Shown in pieces: positions 26,385-35,066 of a stretch of DNA of 64,000 nt. Below the pieces are notes generated by a model. It searched no databases. It saw nothing but the letters and a program-made list of their open reading frames with translations, and was not told the DNA's origin. Position 1 is the stretch's first letter. The number at the start of each line of letters is the position of its first letter. The position numbers and the translations under genes were made by a program. This stretch comes from Candidatus Brachybacter algidus (GTDB lineage Bacteria > Bacteroidota > Bacteroidia > Chitinophagales > Saprospiraceae): contig JADJSK010000003.1 in assembly GCA_016711705.1 (NCBI GenBank), forward strand, positions 248,001-312,000, read 5' to 3'.

Positions 26385-27871
26385 TAACGTTAAGCAATCA
26401 AACACCTGTGCCAACAGCTTTAGCTAATCCTAATCCTGTATGTGTAGGAAGTGTTCTAATTCTTTCATCCACAGGTGGAGCTACCTATCAATGGTCAGGA
26501 CCTAATGGGTTCACATCAGGAAAACAAAATCCTGCATTCCTTGTGAATTCAGAGAATCAAGAAGGGTTATATACTGTTACAGTAACTAGTGCTGAAGGTT
26601 GTCCTGCAGCTACAAATGTGAATGTGACTGTTAATCCTTTGCCAGTGGGAGTAATTTCAGTCAGTACGGTGAAACCTTGTGTAGGTTCTGTAGTTCAATT
26701 CTTTGCTTCAGGGGGAGTATCTTATCAATGGAGCGGACCTATGGGCTTTAGTTCTACTCAACAAAATCCCAGTCTTTTGATCAATGCTTTTAATCAAGGT
26801 GGCAAATATTCTGTTATAATCACCAATCAATTTGGATGTTCTGTTACCAAAACGGTAGCAATACAAGTTTACTTTCCACCAGTTGCTACTGCTAGTCATG
26901 ATTTGTCTACTGCTTGTATAGGTAATAACCTCTCTCTAACTTCCGGAGGAAATGGAAGTAAGGCATGGTCCGGGCCCAATGGATTTTTATCAAATCTAAC
27001 TAATCCTGTGATTAATAATGTCACTGTATTGAATTCAGGAATATACACTGTCACTGTGACCAGTCCTAATGGCTGCACAGATGTTGCTTCTACCAACGTC
27101 AATATAGTTGCCCCTCCTGCTGTTACCGCCAATGCAAGCGATCTAACAGTTTGTGAAGGTAGTGCTGTTCAATTATTGTCCTCTGGCGGAAAAACCTATA
27201 AATGGACAGGTCCATATGGATACACAACCACATTGCAGAATCCATGGATAGAAAATATTCCTTCTTATATGTCTGGTATTTTCAATGTGACTGCTACCGG
27301 AGCCACGGGTTGTAAAGCCACGGCTGGTGTCAATATAGCAGTGTACAATCAGATACTTGGATCAGCAAATGCAAGTCCAAATCCAATTTCTACTGGTCAA
27401 CAATTGCAACTATCCTCAACAGGCGGAAGTTCCTATCAATGGACTGGTCCTAATGGATTCTTTTCAACTGAACAAAACCCGGTTATTTACAATGCAGGTT
27501 CTAAAAATGTAGGAACTTATGTTGTCCTAGTTTACAATGAAGGAGGATGTGAATATGCTTATTTTGTAAATGTAAGTATTAAAAATTCTAGCATAGTGAT
27601 TGATACTGATAGCAATATCAAGGCTACTTCTAAGAAGTCAAATCTCTATCCTAATCCTAGCAGGGAATTCATCATGTTGGATCATAAGTTGAATGCACAA
27701 GTTAGATACAGGATTATTGATGCTTCAGGACTCGTAGTTCAAAGTAGTACTATTGCTCCGGGCGAACAGATCAATGTTCAAGAATTGAGCAATGGATTTT
27801 TTACAATAATTTGGTCTGAGGATAAGGACCAAGCGGAGCAATTTATAAATAAATTTATAAAAATAGATTAA
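26381..27871 (+). CDS. C-terminal part of the M4 peptidase: five or more Ig-like repeats and T9SS type A sorting domain
   Basis: This 496-residue frame begins inside the repeat array (LSNQTPVPTALANPNPVCVG) and has no signal peptide, so it is not an independent secreted protein. It contains about five copies of a roughly 85-residue repeat with the motif SSGGxTYQWSGPNGF...QNP...GxYTVTVTxxxGC. It ends in a type A sorting domain (NLYPNPSREFIML...LSNGFFTIIW...FIKID). It should be one polypeptide with 24029-26140, giving about 1280 residues. As read, the peptidase would lack its sorting signal. A terminator follows at 27921. Confidence 0.85.
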   Translation: MLTLSNQTPVPTALANPNPVCVGSVLILSSTGGATYQWSGPNGFTSGKQNPAFLVNSENQEGLYTVTVTSAEGCPAATNVNVTVNPLPVGVISVSTVKPCVGSVVQFFASGGVSYQWSGPMGFSSTQQNPSLLINAFNQGGKYSVIITNQFGCSVTKTVAIQVYFPPVATASHDLSTACIGNNLSLTSGGNGSKAWSGPNGFLSNLTNPVINNVTVLNSGIYTVTVTSPNGCTDVASTNVNIVAPPAVTANASDLTVCEGSAVQLLSSGGKTYKWTGPYGYTTTLQNPWIENIPSYMSGIFNVTATGATGCKATAGVNIAVYNQILGSANASPNPISTGQQLQLSSTGGSSYQWTGPNGFFSTEQNPVIYNAGSKNVGTYVVLVYNEGGCEYAYFVNVSIKNSSIVIDTDSNIKATSKKSNLYPNPSREFIMLDHKLNAQVRYRIIDASGLVVQSSTIAPGEQINVQELSNGFFTIIWSEDKDQAEQFINKFIKID

Positions 27872-27920
27872 AGAAATTTGTGGCCTGAACCACGAAAAGA
27901 ATTATTTTTTGCTCAAAATG

Positions 27921-27956
27921 AAAAGACGTTGCAGTTGCGGCGTCTTTTCTTTTTTA
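27921..27956 (+). terminator. Rho-independent terminator after the M4 peptidase gene
   Basis: AAAAGACG and CGTCTTTT arms around a 12-base loop, followed by a T-rich tail. The remaining gap to 28295 shows no gene. Confidence 0.8.
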
Positions 27957-28295
27957 ATTGAATTTTGCCCTATCTGGTGATTATCAATTTTCCGGAATTA
28001 AGTAATTTTTCTCAGGATGGAGATACTTTATACTGAAATAAGCCGATAGAAACAATTGTTTCCAAGTCTATTTTCTTCTCATCTTAAAATGTTTTTCTAT
28101 ATAATACCAGAATTCCTAATTGGTCAAAAATTTTAATCATACGACAATTAACTTTTTGGTCATGAAGGATGCTTAATTTTAACAAACCATCTCTGGAATT
28201 GAGGTAGACTCCTGTTTTTGTTTCCTATAGCGCAAATAATCAGCAACAATTTGGATATTATTTTTATTACCTTTGGGTATTAAAACATTGAGCTT

Positions 28296-28502
28296 ATGTT
28301 AATCGAGCGAACAGATAGCAACCAAATAACAATTACAGTTTCTTCTAACATTGACAGCTTTGGGCTTCAAAGTATTATCGATTATGTAAAATATTTGGAA
28401 GCAACTTCAAAGAGCAAAGCAAAACAATCAGATGTAGACAAACTTGCTGACGAGGTTAATGATTCATGGTGGTCACAAAACCGGAATCGATTCATTAAGT
28501 GA
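28296..28502 (+). CDS. Small antitoxin-like protein upstream of a PIN-domain protein
   Basis: A 68-residue protein (ITVSSNIDSFGLQSIIDYVKYLEATSKSKAKQSDVDKLADEVNDSWW). The predicted helix and C-terminal tail with W-W resemble antitoxins of PIN-type pairs; it is not a clear member of a named DNA-binding family. It overlaps the following gene by four bases (GTGA), which strongly implies translational coupling and a joint role. Confidence 0.7.
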   Translation: MLIERTDSNQITITVSSNIDSFGLQSIIDYVKYLEATSKSKAKQSDVDKLADEVNDSWWSQNRNRFIK

Positions 28503-28951
28503 AAGTAATTATAGATGCCAATATCGTCTTTAGTGGAATACTGAACTCCAATGGGAAAATTGGAGACCTTTTGATAAACTCATCAAAGCATTTTGAATTT
28601 ATAGCTCCTAATTTTTTAAGAACTGAAATTCAAAATCATTTATCGAAGCTTTGCAAAATTTCTGGCATGGATTCTGACCAGGTTAGAGAAGCTGAATTTC
28701 ACATTTGTAAGGGCGTAAAATTTATATCAGAGGAACAAATCAAAGAATCAACATGGATTGCTGCGGAAAAACTCGTCATAGATGTTGATCCTAAAGACAC
28801 GCACTACATAGCTTATTCAAAACATTTCAAATGCAAAATTTGGAGTGGGGATAAACAACTTATTAAAGGACTTGCAAAAAAGGGCTTTAAGAACTTTTTG
28901 ACAACAGACGAATTATTTAAGATACGTCTTGCAAAATTGGAAAAAAAATAA
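28499..28951 (+). CDS. PIN-domain protein, VapC-like toxin candidate
   Basis: A 150-residue PIN domain starting with GTG. The first acidic residue is D6 in KVIIDANIVFSGIL. A second acid cluster lies in LRTEIQNHL. The last cluster reads VIDVDPKDTHYIAYSKHFKCKIWSGDKQL, with the D-x-x-D and GD motifs expected for Mg-dependent ribonuclease activity. With the overlapping upstream antitoxin-like gene it forms a type II toxin-antitoxin-like pair. All acidic positions appear present, so activity is plausible. A housekeeping RNase role cannot be excluded. Confidence 0.8.
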   Translation: MKVIIDANIVFSGILNSNGKIGDLLINSSKHFEFIAPNFLRTEIQNHLSKLCKISGMDSDQVREAEFHICKGVKFISEEQIKESTWIAAEKLVIDVDPKDTHYIAYSKHFKCKIWSGDKQLIKGLAKKGFKNFLTTDELFKIRLAKLEKK

Positions 28952-28966
28952 GTTTAGCATAGCAAC

Positions 28967-30301
28967 TTAAAACATCTTCCTCACATCCAATCCACCAAAA
29001 TTACCGCTAGTCATAATTAACAGGACAGTATCCTTCGTAGGAACATTCAATAAAAGCTGCTCTAATTCATCTTTTTCCTGAATTACTTTAATATCATCGC
29101 GCTCAAATGCATGAATCAAAAATTCCGGCTCTGCGATCTCCATTCTTTTGGACTTCGCTGTCTCGGGATTGTAAAAGATGTAAGCTTCATCAGCAGGATC
29201 AAGAGTGTGAGCGTATTGTGGAATAAAATTTTTATCAAGGCTGCTGAAAGTATGCAGTTCGAGGATGGCTATCAGCTTTTTTTCAGGATGTCTTTCCCTC
29301 ACTGCTTTGACTGTGGCATTGACTTTAGATGGTGCGTGCGCAAAGTCGAAATATGTAGTGTGTGACTCCAAACTTCTGATCACCTCCAGTCTGCGTGCGG
29401 GCCCAGGCATTGTTTGCACTCCTGCTATAAACTCTTCATCGGACAAGCCTAATTCTTTCACTACATAATAGGCCGCCTTCACATTTTCAAAGTTGTGCTG
29501 ACCAAAAAACTGAACAGGGTAGGAGTGCCCGCCGAAAATCAATTCACTACCTGATCCTGAGACTTTGTTGTCAAATGCTTCATATGCTTGCTTGATACCC
29601 TGATAATGATTGGCAAGGTGGGCAAGATCCTGATCGTGTTCGTAATAAATAAGTTTTCCTCGTTCTAATGTATCCTGTATGAGGAGTTCGAATTGGTACA
29701 TATATTTCTCATGGGTGTCAAATATATTGACGTGATCCCAGGCTATACCAGTAATAACTGAAATATCAGGTTTGTAATGCATGAACTTTGGTCGAAGGTC
29801 CAACGGTGAAGCTGTATATTCATCTCCTTCGAACACAGCTATTGGCGCATCGGACAGCTTGACCATATTTCCAAAACCCTCGAGTTGTGCCCCAACAAGG
29901 AAATCTACTTCTCTGCCGGCACTTTTCAGAAGGTGCAATACCATAGAAGTAGTAGTCGTTTTTCCGTGACTTCCGGCTATTACGACGCGTTTTTTATCTT
30001 TAGCATGATCGTACATAAATTCAGGAAAGGACATCAACTTAACACCAATCTCCTGTGCTTTTAACAGTTCAGGATTGTCTATCCTGGCGTGCATACCCAA
30101 TATTACCAAGTCAAGTTCATTCGTGACACGTTCCGGATGCCAACCAAATTCTGTCGGCAAAATGCCCTTTTCGGCAAGTCTGGACAATGCCGGATCATAT
30201 ATGGCATCATCACTCCCTGTGACTATGTGTCCATTATCATGAAGTTCCATGGCCAGATTGTGCATGATGGCTCCGCCGATTGCTATGAGATGTATTTTCA
30301 C
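28967..30301 (-). CDS. mpl: UDP-N-acetylmuramate:L-alanyl-gamma-D-glutamyl-meso-diaminopimelate ligase
   Basis: A 444-residue Mur ligase. It has the N-terminal Rossmann part (IHLIAIGGAIMHNLAMELHDNGHIVTGSD), the ATP loop GSHGKTTTTSMV, a central FEGDEYTASPLDLRPKF segment and the C-terminal MPGPARRLEVI...FDFAHAPSKVNATV region typical of Mpl. MurC proteins differ in these segments. The enzyme reuses the murein tripeptide by joining it to UDP-MurNAc, which implies DAP-type peptidoglycan recycling and fits dapB in the same window. The gene converges on the PIN-domain gene with only 15 bases between them. Confidence 0.92.
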   Translation of the reverse strand: MKIHLIAIGGAIMHNLAMELHDNGHIVTGSDDAIYDPALSRLAEKGILPTEFGWHPERVTNELDLVILGMHARIDNPELLKAQEIGVKLMSFPEFMYDHAKDKKRVVIAGSHGKTTTTSMVLHLLKSAGREVDFLVGAQLEGFGNMVKLSDAPIAVFEGDEYTASPLDLRPKFMHYKPDISVITGIAWDHVNIFDTHEKYMYQFELLIQDTLERGKLIYYEHDQDLAHLANHYQGIKQAYEAFDNKVSGSGSELIFGGHSYPVQFFGQHNFENVKAAYYVVKELGLSDEEFIAGVQTMPGPARRLEVIRSLESHTTYFDFAHAPSKVNATVKAVRERHPEKKLIAILELHTFSSLDKNFIPQYAHTLDPADEAYIFYNPETAKSKRMEIAEPEFLIHAFERDDIKVIQEKDELEQLLLNVPTKDTVLLIMTSGNFGGLDVRKMF

Positions 30302-30469
30302 TGCTAATTATAAGTTGTAAATGATAAATTATAAATGAATACTCCGTATTGTAAATTGATAAGCGTATAGCTGGCTGATGGCCAATGGCTTTTATGAGCA
30401 AAAGAGATAATATTGATTTTTATAGGCAACAAATACTATCTGATTATGAACAAGATATCTCTTATTTGA

Positions 30470-30512
30470 GTTTTTACTGATTACTGATTACTGATTACTG
30501 ATTACTAATACG
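30470..30512. repeat. Tandem TTACTGATTACTGATTACTGA repeat
   Basis: Four or more copies of GATTACT in the 254-base gap between mpl and the GH25 gene. No gene is seen there. Confidence 0.7.
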
Positions 30513-30555
30513 ATATCCAACTATGAAGCGTTAGATAACAAATAACAATTATCAA

Positions 30556-31419
30556 TTAAATCCGTAGTTGATCCAACTCTTCCATTGAACCATTGAATAC
30601 ATTGAAGTCCAGATTTTTCTTAATTCCTTTCACACGCCCTTTGTCGTTATGTTGCCAGAAATGCCATTTTGAACCTGATTCAAGTTCAAGTCCGGGAACA
30701 TTGAAATGGGCTATCCACAGTGGATAATCAGAAAATTCTTCTCTTAGATATTTTTCATAAAATTTCTTAGAGGAATAGATCAATGGTTTTTTACCGGTGG
30801 CTTTTTCAACTGCGTCGAGCCATTCGGCAAGGTTAAGGTTGAGTGTTTCCTGATCAGCGCCTCCTGTGATTTCGATATCGCATACCGCAGTGAGATCTCC
30901 ATCTTCGAGATTGGCAGTTTTTAAAAACAATGCTGCTTGTTCTTTTCCACTTTTATTTGGTAGAAAGAAATGGTAAGCACCTCGGATGAATCCATATTTT
31001 TCGGCTTGTTCCCAATTATACTTAAAGAAGGGATCTACTCTGGTCCTACCTTCCGAAGCCTTTATAAAGGCGAAATCTATTTTTATATCATCAGAACTTA
31101 CTTCTTTCAAAAGTTTCCAATTCATCTGGCCTTGATGTATTGAAACATCTATTCCATTGATTGGATAAAGCGTAGGCATATGTATTCCAAATTCTTTAGA
31201 CTTTATGTATGACTGTGCTATTTTCTCAGCCTTAAGTTCATTGAGGCAGCCTGATAGATGGATCATAACCATAATTATCAAAACCAAAAAAGCTGTTCCA
31301 AAAATGATTTTTTTCTCGCTGATTGGGGTTTTCGTCTTTAACATTGACGGTTTGCGCGCTATTGGACTGCGTTTAACGGGAGGTTTTTTTGTAGGGATAA
31401 TTTTTTTGCGCTCTGCCAT
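30556..31419 (-). CDS. GH25-family lysozyme-like glycosidase, membrane anchored
   Basis: A 287-residue protein. A basic, proline-rich cytoplasmic N-terminus is followed by one hydrophobic segment (IIFGTAFLVLIIMVMIHLSGC) and then a GH25 domain. The first catalytic acid region is NGIDVSIHQG and the DxE pair is in AVCDIEITGG. FAFIKASEGRTRVDPFF and IRGAYHFFLP are also family landmarks. GH25 enzymes are N,O-acetylmuramidases cutting peptidoglycan. The anchor suggests action in the periplasm, in cell wall turnover rather than attack on other cells. It is followed upstream on the same strand by a LEA-type gene after about 50 bases. Confidence 0.9.
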   Translation of the reverse strand: MAERKKIIPTKKPPVKRSPIARKPSMLKTKTPISEKKIIFGTAFLVLIIMVMIHLSGCLNELKAEKIAQSYIKSKEFGIHMPTLYPINGIDVSIHQGQMNWKLLKEVSSDDIKIDFAFIKASEGRTRVDPFFKYNWEQAEKYGFIRGAYHFFLPNKSGKEQAALFLKTANLEDGDLTAVCDIEITGGADQETLNLNLAEWLDAVEKATGKKPLIYSSKKFYEKYLREEFSDYPLWIAHFNVPGLELESGSKWHFWQHNDKGRVKGIKKNLDFNVFNGSMEELDQLRI

Positions 31420-31469
31420 GACTTAATATTGAGAGGCAAATGTATTAAGAAATTATGTAATATGATAAA

Positions 31470-31961
31470 TTATTGTAATATATTATATTTATAATCGTAA
31501 CTAAAAGGAACATTTCTCGAAATACCAAACTTTGAAATAGTCATTTCTCCTACAAACTTCATTTTCAATTCATTGGAAAGTAAGCTTTGAAAAAGGTTAG
31601 CTCCAAATATTTTTTTAAAAACCTGTTCATTCAATTTAATATTATTATCCAGGGGAACCGAGAAGTGCGCGTTTGGGAGTACTTCAATCTTTTTATTATG
31701 AGTAATCTTGGTGACATTTTGGTCTTCAATGAAAACTTCGCAACTGACTTCTTCAATATTGAGCCCAAAAGAATTGGGATTATTAAATTCAAGTTCAGCT
31801 GCCAGGTCGAATGAAGGTGTGGGCAGCATTGTCACATTCCCGACTGATATCTTATCCACCGAAACGAACTCAGGGGCTAATTTAGGAGTCAATGCAAAGT
31901 AAGCTATTAGTGCTGCTGCAACCAGGATAATAACGATAGCTAAGATTCTGATGATTTTCAT
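31470..31961 (-). CDS. LEA type 2 (WHy-domain) protein with N-terminal membrane anchor
   Basis: From the ATG at 31961 the product has 163 residues. It begins with MKIIRILAIVIILVAAALIAYF (an anchor or uncleaved signal), followed by a WHy/LEA14 domain with the conserved FNNPNSFGLNIEEVSCEVFI segment. The frame is open 42 codons further upstream, but that part is unlike the family and lacks support. LEA2 domains are found in periplasmic proteins of many bacteria; they are thought to have structural or stress roles, and the exact function is unknown. It may be co-transcribed with the GH25 gene. Confidence 0.8.
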   Translation of the reverse strand: MKIIRILAIVIILVAAALIAYFALTPKLAPEFVSVDKISVGNVTMLPTPSFDLAAELEFNNPNSFGLNIEEVSCEVFIEDQNVTKITHNKKIEVLPNAHFSVPLDNNIKLNEQVFKKIFGANLFQSLLSNELKMKFVGEMTISKFGISRNVPFSYDYKYNILQ

Positions 31962-32182
31962 GTTTATTAATTTAAAATATGTGAAATTAGAATTGAGATT
32001 GAATAGAAAATTTAGACAGTTCGTTTTCAATTTACTTTTAAAGAACGTAAAACTAATATTAATTTTAAAGTGGGTATATTTTTTCACAATACTTCAACAC
32101 TTAGCGTATATCAAGATTATTTCAATAGAATCGTGTCTATAACAAATTGCACAAAGGGAAAAAGAAATGACTTAGTAAATAA

Positions 32183-32275
32183 TGATTCGTCGCTTCGATC
32201 GGAATGACGCTAAGTCGATGGGATACGGGTAAAAAATATTTTGTCATTCCGACTGAAGGGAGGAATCTGCCAAAA
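32183..32275. repeat. Inverted repeat with TCGGAATGAC / GTCATTCCGA arms
   Basis: CTTCGATCGGAATGAC (about 32193) and GTCATTCCGACTGAAGGGAGGAATCT (about 32243) are of a kind often seen as dispersed intergenic repeats. The 620-base gap (31962-32581) otherwise holds AAACCTCAAACATCAAACC repeats near 32475 and no gene. Confidence 0.55.
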
Positions 32276-32581
32276 TAATGAATAAGCCATCAAAGCTTTA
32301 TCTTAATTAATTGTATAATTTATACGAAATGAAATTTTATAATTGGTCTTGATTAAATTTGCGTTTCGTGTTATATCCGAAGCATCATACGTGTAATTAT
32401 CTACGATGCTGCTTACGCGGTTATGGTTAATTAATATTTTTCTCAATCAAACAAAACTTTTGTTGCTTATTGACAAACCTCAAACATCAAACCTCAAACT
32501 CCAAACAATATAATAAATCCTTGATCGAAGCAGAAATCTCAAATTTCAATTAGCATATATTATTAATCGAAGTTAAATAAT

Positions 32582-34927
32582 TCAGCCTTTCACCCATTTC
32601 TTAATTAATTTCTGTCCATTTGTGAGGGTTAGTTCAAGGAAATAAATACCCGGACTTAATAGCGTAATATCAATAGAATTAGGTTGAGATGAATCGTATT
32701 TCCTCCCAATCACCTGTTTCCCCAGTATATCTCTGATTATCATCTGACCAGAATAGTTTTGTTGATTTGCTTCTATATTTAAAACAGAACTTGCAGGATT
32801 GGGATAGATATTTAGATTGAAAGTAGGATTATATTCATTAATTGCAGAGACTTCCGAAAAAGTCGAAACTTCGACATCGTCGATAAAAAAACCGTCTCTT
32901 GCTTCAAGTTCATCAGACACAAATCTTACCCCGATTTTAATAGTTTGGCCGGCAAAATCTTTCAAGGACATTTGTTCTTTAAGCCATTGCGTATTGTTTC
33001 CATCATATACTGGCTGGCTATCATCTTGTAATGAATTTCCGGATTTGGTATATTTGCCGCACAATGGTATATTACCTTCTTCTGTGACAGCATACACTTG
33101 TGCAAAGTCATAGTTTGCTTCAATATCCCATCTTGTCCAAAAAGTTAGAAATGATTGACCGTCTGTTGGTATAAAATATTCTTTATTAAAGATCATTGAT
33201 GAATTACTTTCATTCTCATAATCATTGCCTGGAGAATCTGAAAATGAGCTTGGCGCCGAATAATAAAACTCTGTATCTAATCCCCATTTTCCTTGTGGTT
33301 CAATTGTCGATAATTCATCACAGTAATCAACTTCTGAGATTTTACTTCCCTGAACAATATAGGTGACGGTATCAAATTCATTGATAAGACCCATTTCTTT
33401 TTTTAATTCAACTTTGATCTCTGACCCAATTTGCGCAGAAGCATCCGGATTTAGGGTAAATGAGTCTATTTTCTTCTGATTAGTATTGAGTGAATAATTA
33501 AAAATGCTTTTACTTATCTGTGCATTGCCACTCAGTACTTTCACTTTTATTGTTATCGGACCAGGCTCTACCCCAATTCTGTTTATGAGTATATCAATTT
33601 GATTGTCAGTTGATTTGATAAGGTATAGCGGATCTAATATGGATAATTCAAAATATCGGTGCGCCATTTTTGACCACAATTGATTTCCCTTAAGTGTTGT
33701 TTTCGCCAGATCTCTTATTCTCGATTTTGCCGGCCAAAAACCATCCTCCTGCAGTCCCAATTCAGGCGTCATAGAATAGACTTTCTGTCCTGCATCATGT
33801 GCATATATCCAGTCATCCGAACCGCCATTTGTTTTATAACCAACAGTTTCCTGAGCGGTTCCAATTGCAAATTTATTTTGTTGTGCATAAGTTCTTCCAA
33901 TATTTTTAAAAGACTCATCATCCGGACAAGGATCGTCTATATGGTTCCATGGATGGATCAGATAATTGCCATAAGTGTGGTAATTTAAAGCCAATGAAAA
34001 TGGATATTGATCTATAAGAAAGGCAATAGCCTGTGTCTCTGGTTCTGAAAAAGCTGCTGTTCCTCTATAAACATCAGAATTTCCTGTTGGACTGGATCCG
34101 GTATCATCATAGCCCCATGTAAGCCCGTAATTTCTATTAAGGTCTACACCCTGAGAGCCATTTGGGTTGTCAATGTGTCTGTTTTTTCTCCACATTCCAC
34201 CACCATTTGGTTTTAAAGCATAATTATATTCGTATCCATCAGGATTGATACATGGAACAAAATATAATTCAGAATTATCTAATAACTCTTTTAGTTCTGG
34301 ATCTTTCGAATAATTCTCCAACAGATCCCACATGAAATAGATCAGTTGTGTAAGGCCCATCGGTTCACGGGCGTGATGCAAGGCAGTGTATAGAATCTTC
34401 GGTTTGTTCTGAACAGTATTTGGTTGATTTGACATGCGAAGATATTGGATAGGACGGCCTTCAAATGTTTTAAAATTAGAAATATCAATTCGGGAAGAAA
34501 TTAGATTTGGATAGAGCAAATGCATGGAGTCAAAGATAGAATTCATTTCTGCCAAAGTATAATAGCCACCCATCTTACCCAATCTAAAATTATTAGGATC
34601 CGGATGCTCTAGCTGCTCAGGTTTTGGGCAAACATCCTCTCTTGGCCTTACTGCAGCCAGTTCTTCAGGATCCGGGATGGTAAATTTTATATGCTTTGAA
34701 GACAAAAGATTCCGCTCATTTTCTCCCAGATAATTCATCCAATATCTGCCCGGAGCATGAATTCCATGATCGACTTCCAATCCTAGCGCGGCTAATTCTG
34801 ACATATTTATATCTCTTAAATCGACTTTGATCAGTTTGTAATCGTTTTGTATCTCTTGCGCAGAGAGCGATATGATGGACAACATCAGGATAAATGCGAT
34901 GCCGAACAGACTTTTATTGGAAAACAT
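32582..34927 (-). CDS. Secreted M14 zinc carboxypeptidase with T9SS type A sorting domain
   Basis: A 781-residue protein. A signal peptide (SLFGIAFILMLSIISLSAQ) is followed by a short pro-region. The M14 domain (about 120-430) has zinc ligands H185-x-x-E188 in HHAREPMG and H317 in NYHTYG, the VDLNRNYG segment, and the catalytic glutamate in SMTPELG. C-terminal beta domains (a jelly-roll-like region with FFIDDVEV) and a type A sorting domain (LNIYPNPASSVLNIEA...PGIYFLELTLTNG...KKWVKG) complete the protein. It should trim C-terminal residues from peptides outside the cell. Complete and apparently intact. Confidence 0.93.
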   Translation of the reverse strand: MFSNKSLFGIAFILMLSIISLSAQEIQNDYKLIKVDLRDINMSELAALGLEVDHGIHAPGRYWMNYLGENERNLLSSKHIKFTIPDPEELAAVRPREDVCPKPEQLEHPDPNNFRLGKMGGYYTLAEMNSIFDSMHLLYPNLISSRIDISNFKTFEGRPIQYLRMSNQPNTVQNKPKILYTALHHAREPMGLTQLIYFMWDLLENYSKDPELKELLDNSELYFVPCINPDGYEYNYALKPNGGGMWRKNRHIDNPNGSQGVDLNRNYGLTWGYDDTGSSPTGNSDVYRGTAAFSEPETQAIAFLIDQYPFSLALNYHTYGNYLIHPWNHIDDPCPDDESFKNIGRTYAQQNKFAIGTAQETVGYKTNGGSDDWIYAHDAGQKVYSMTPELGLQEDGFWPAKSRIRDLAKTTLKGNQLWSKMAHRYFELSILDPLYLIKSTDNQIDILINRIGVEPGPITIKVKVLSGNAQISKSIFNYSLNTNQKKIDSFTLNPDASAQIGSEIKVELKKEMGLINEFDTVTYIVQGSKISEVDYCDELSTIEPQGKWGLDTEFYYSAPSSFSDSPGNDYENESNSSMIFNKEYFIPTDGQSFLTFWTRWDIEANYDFAQVYAVTEEGNIPLCGKYTKSGNSLQDDSQPVYDGNNTQWLKEQMSLKDFAGQTIKIGVRFVSDELEARDGFFIDDVEVSTFSEVSAINEYNPTFNLNIYPNPASSVLNIEANQQNYSGQMIIRDILGKQVIGRKYDSSQPNSIDITLLSPGIYFLELTLTNGQKLIKKWVKG

Positions 34928-34946
34928 GGATATGGTTTTATAACAT

Positions 34947-34954
34947 CAAAGATA
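34947..34954 (-). promoter_or_regulatory. Candidate -7 box (TATCTTTG) for the M14 peptidase gene
   Basis: A perfect TAnnTTTG match 20 bases before the start. It is divergent from the matching box at 35055 for rluF. Confidence 0.5.
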
Positions 34955-35054
34955 GTGCGAAATATGATATGTAATAATATTTACATATATTAATGATTGA
35001 ATTAGTGAAAGTAGATGATGATATTTGTCTGATACCAGTTCCAATTGGATTGTT

Positions 35055-35062
35055 TATCTTTG
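35055..35062 (+). promoter_or_regulatory. Candidate -7 box (TATCTTTG) for rluF
   Basis: It lies four bases before the preferred ATG at 35067. If used, it would give a nearly leaderless transcript and rules out the longer start at 35025. Confidence 0.45.
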
Positions 35063-35066
35063 CGTC

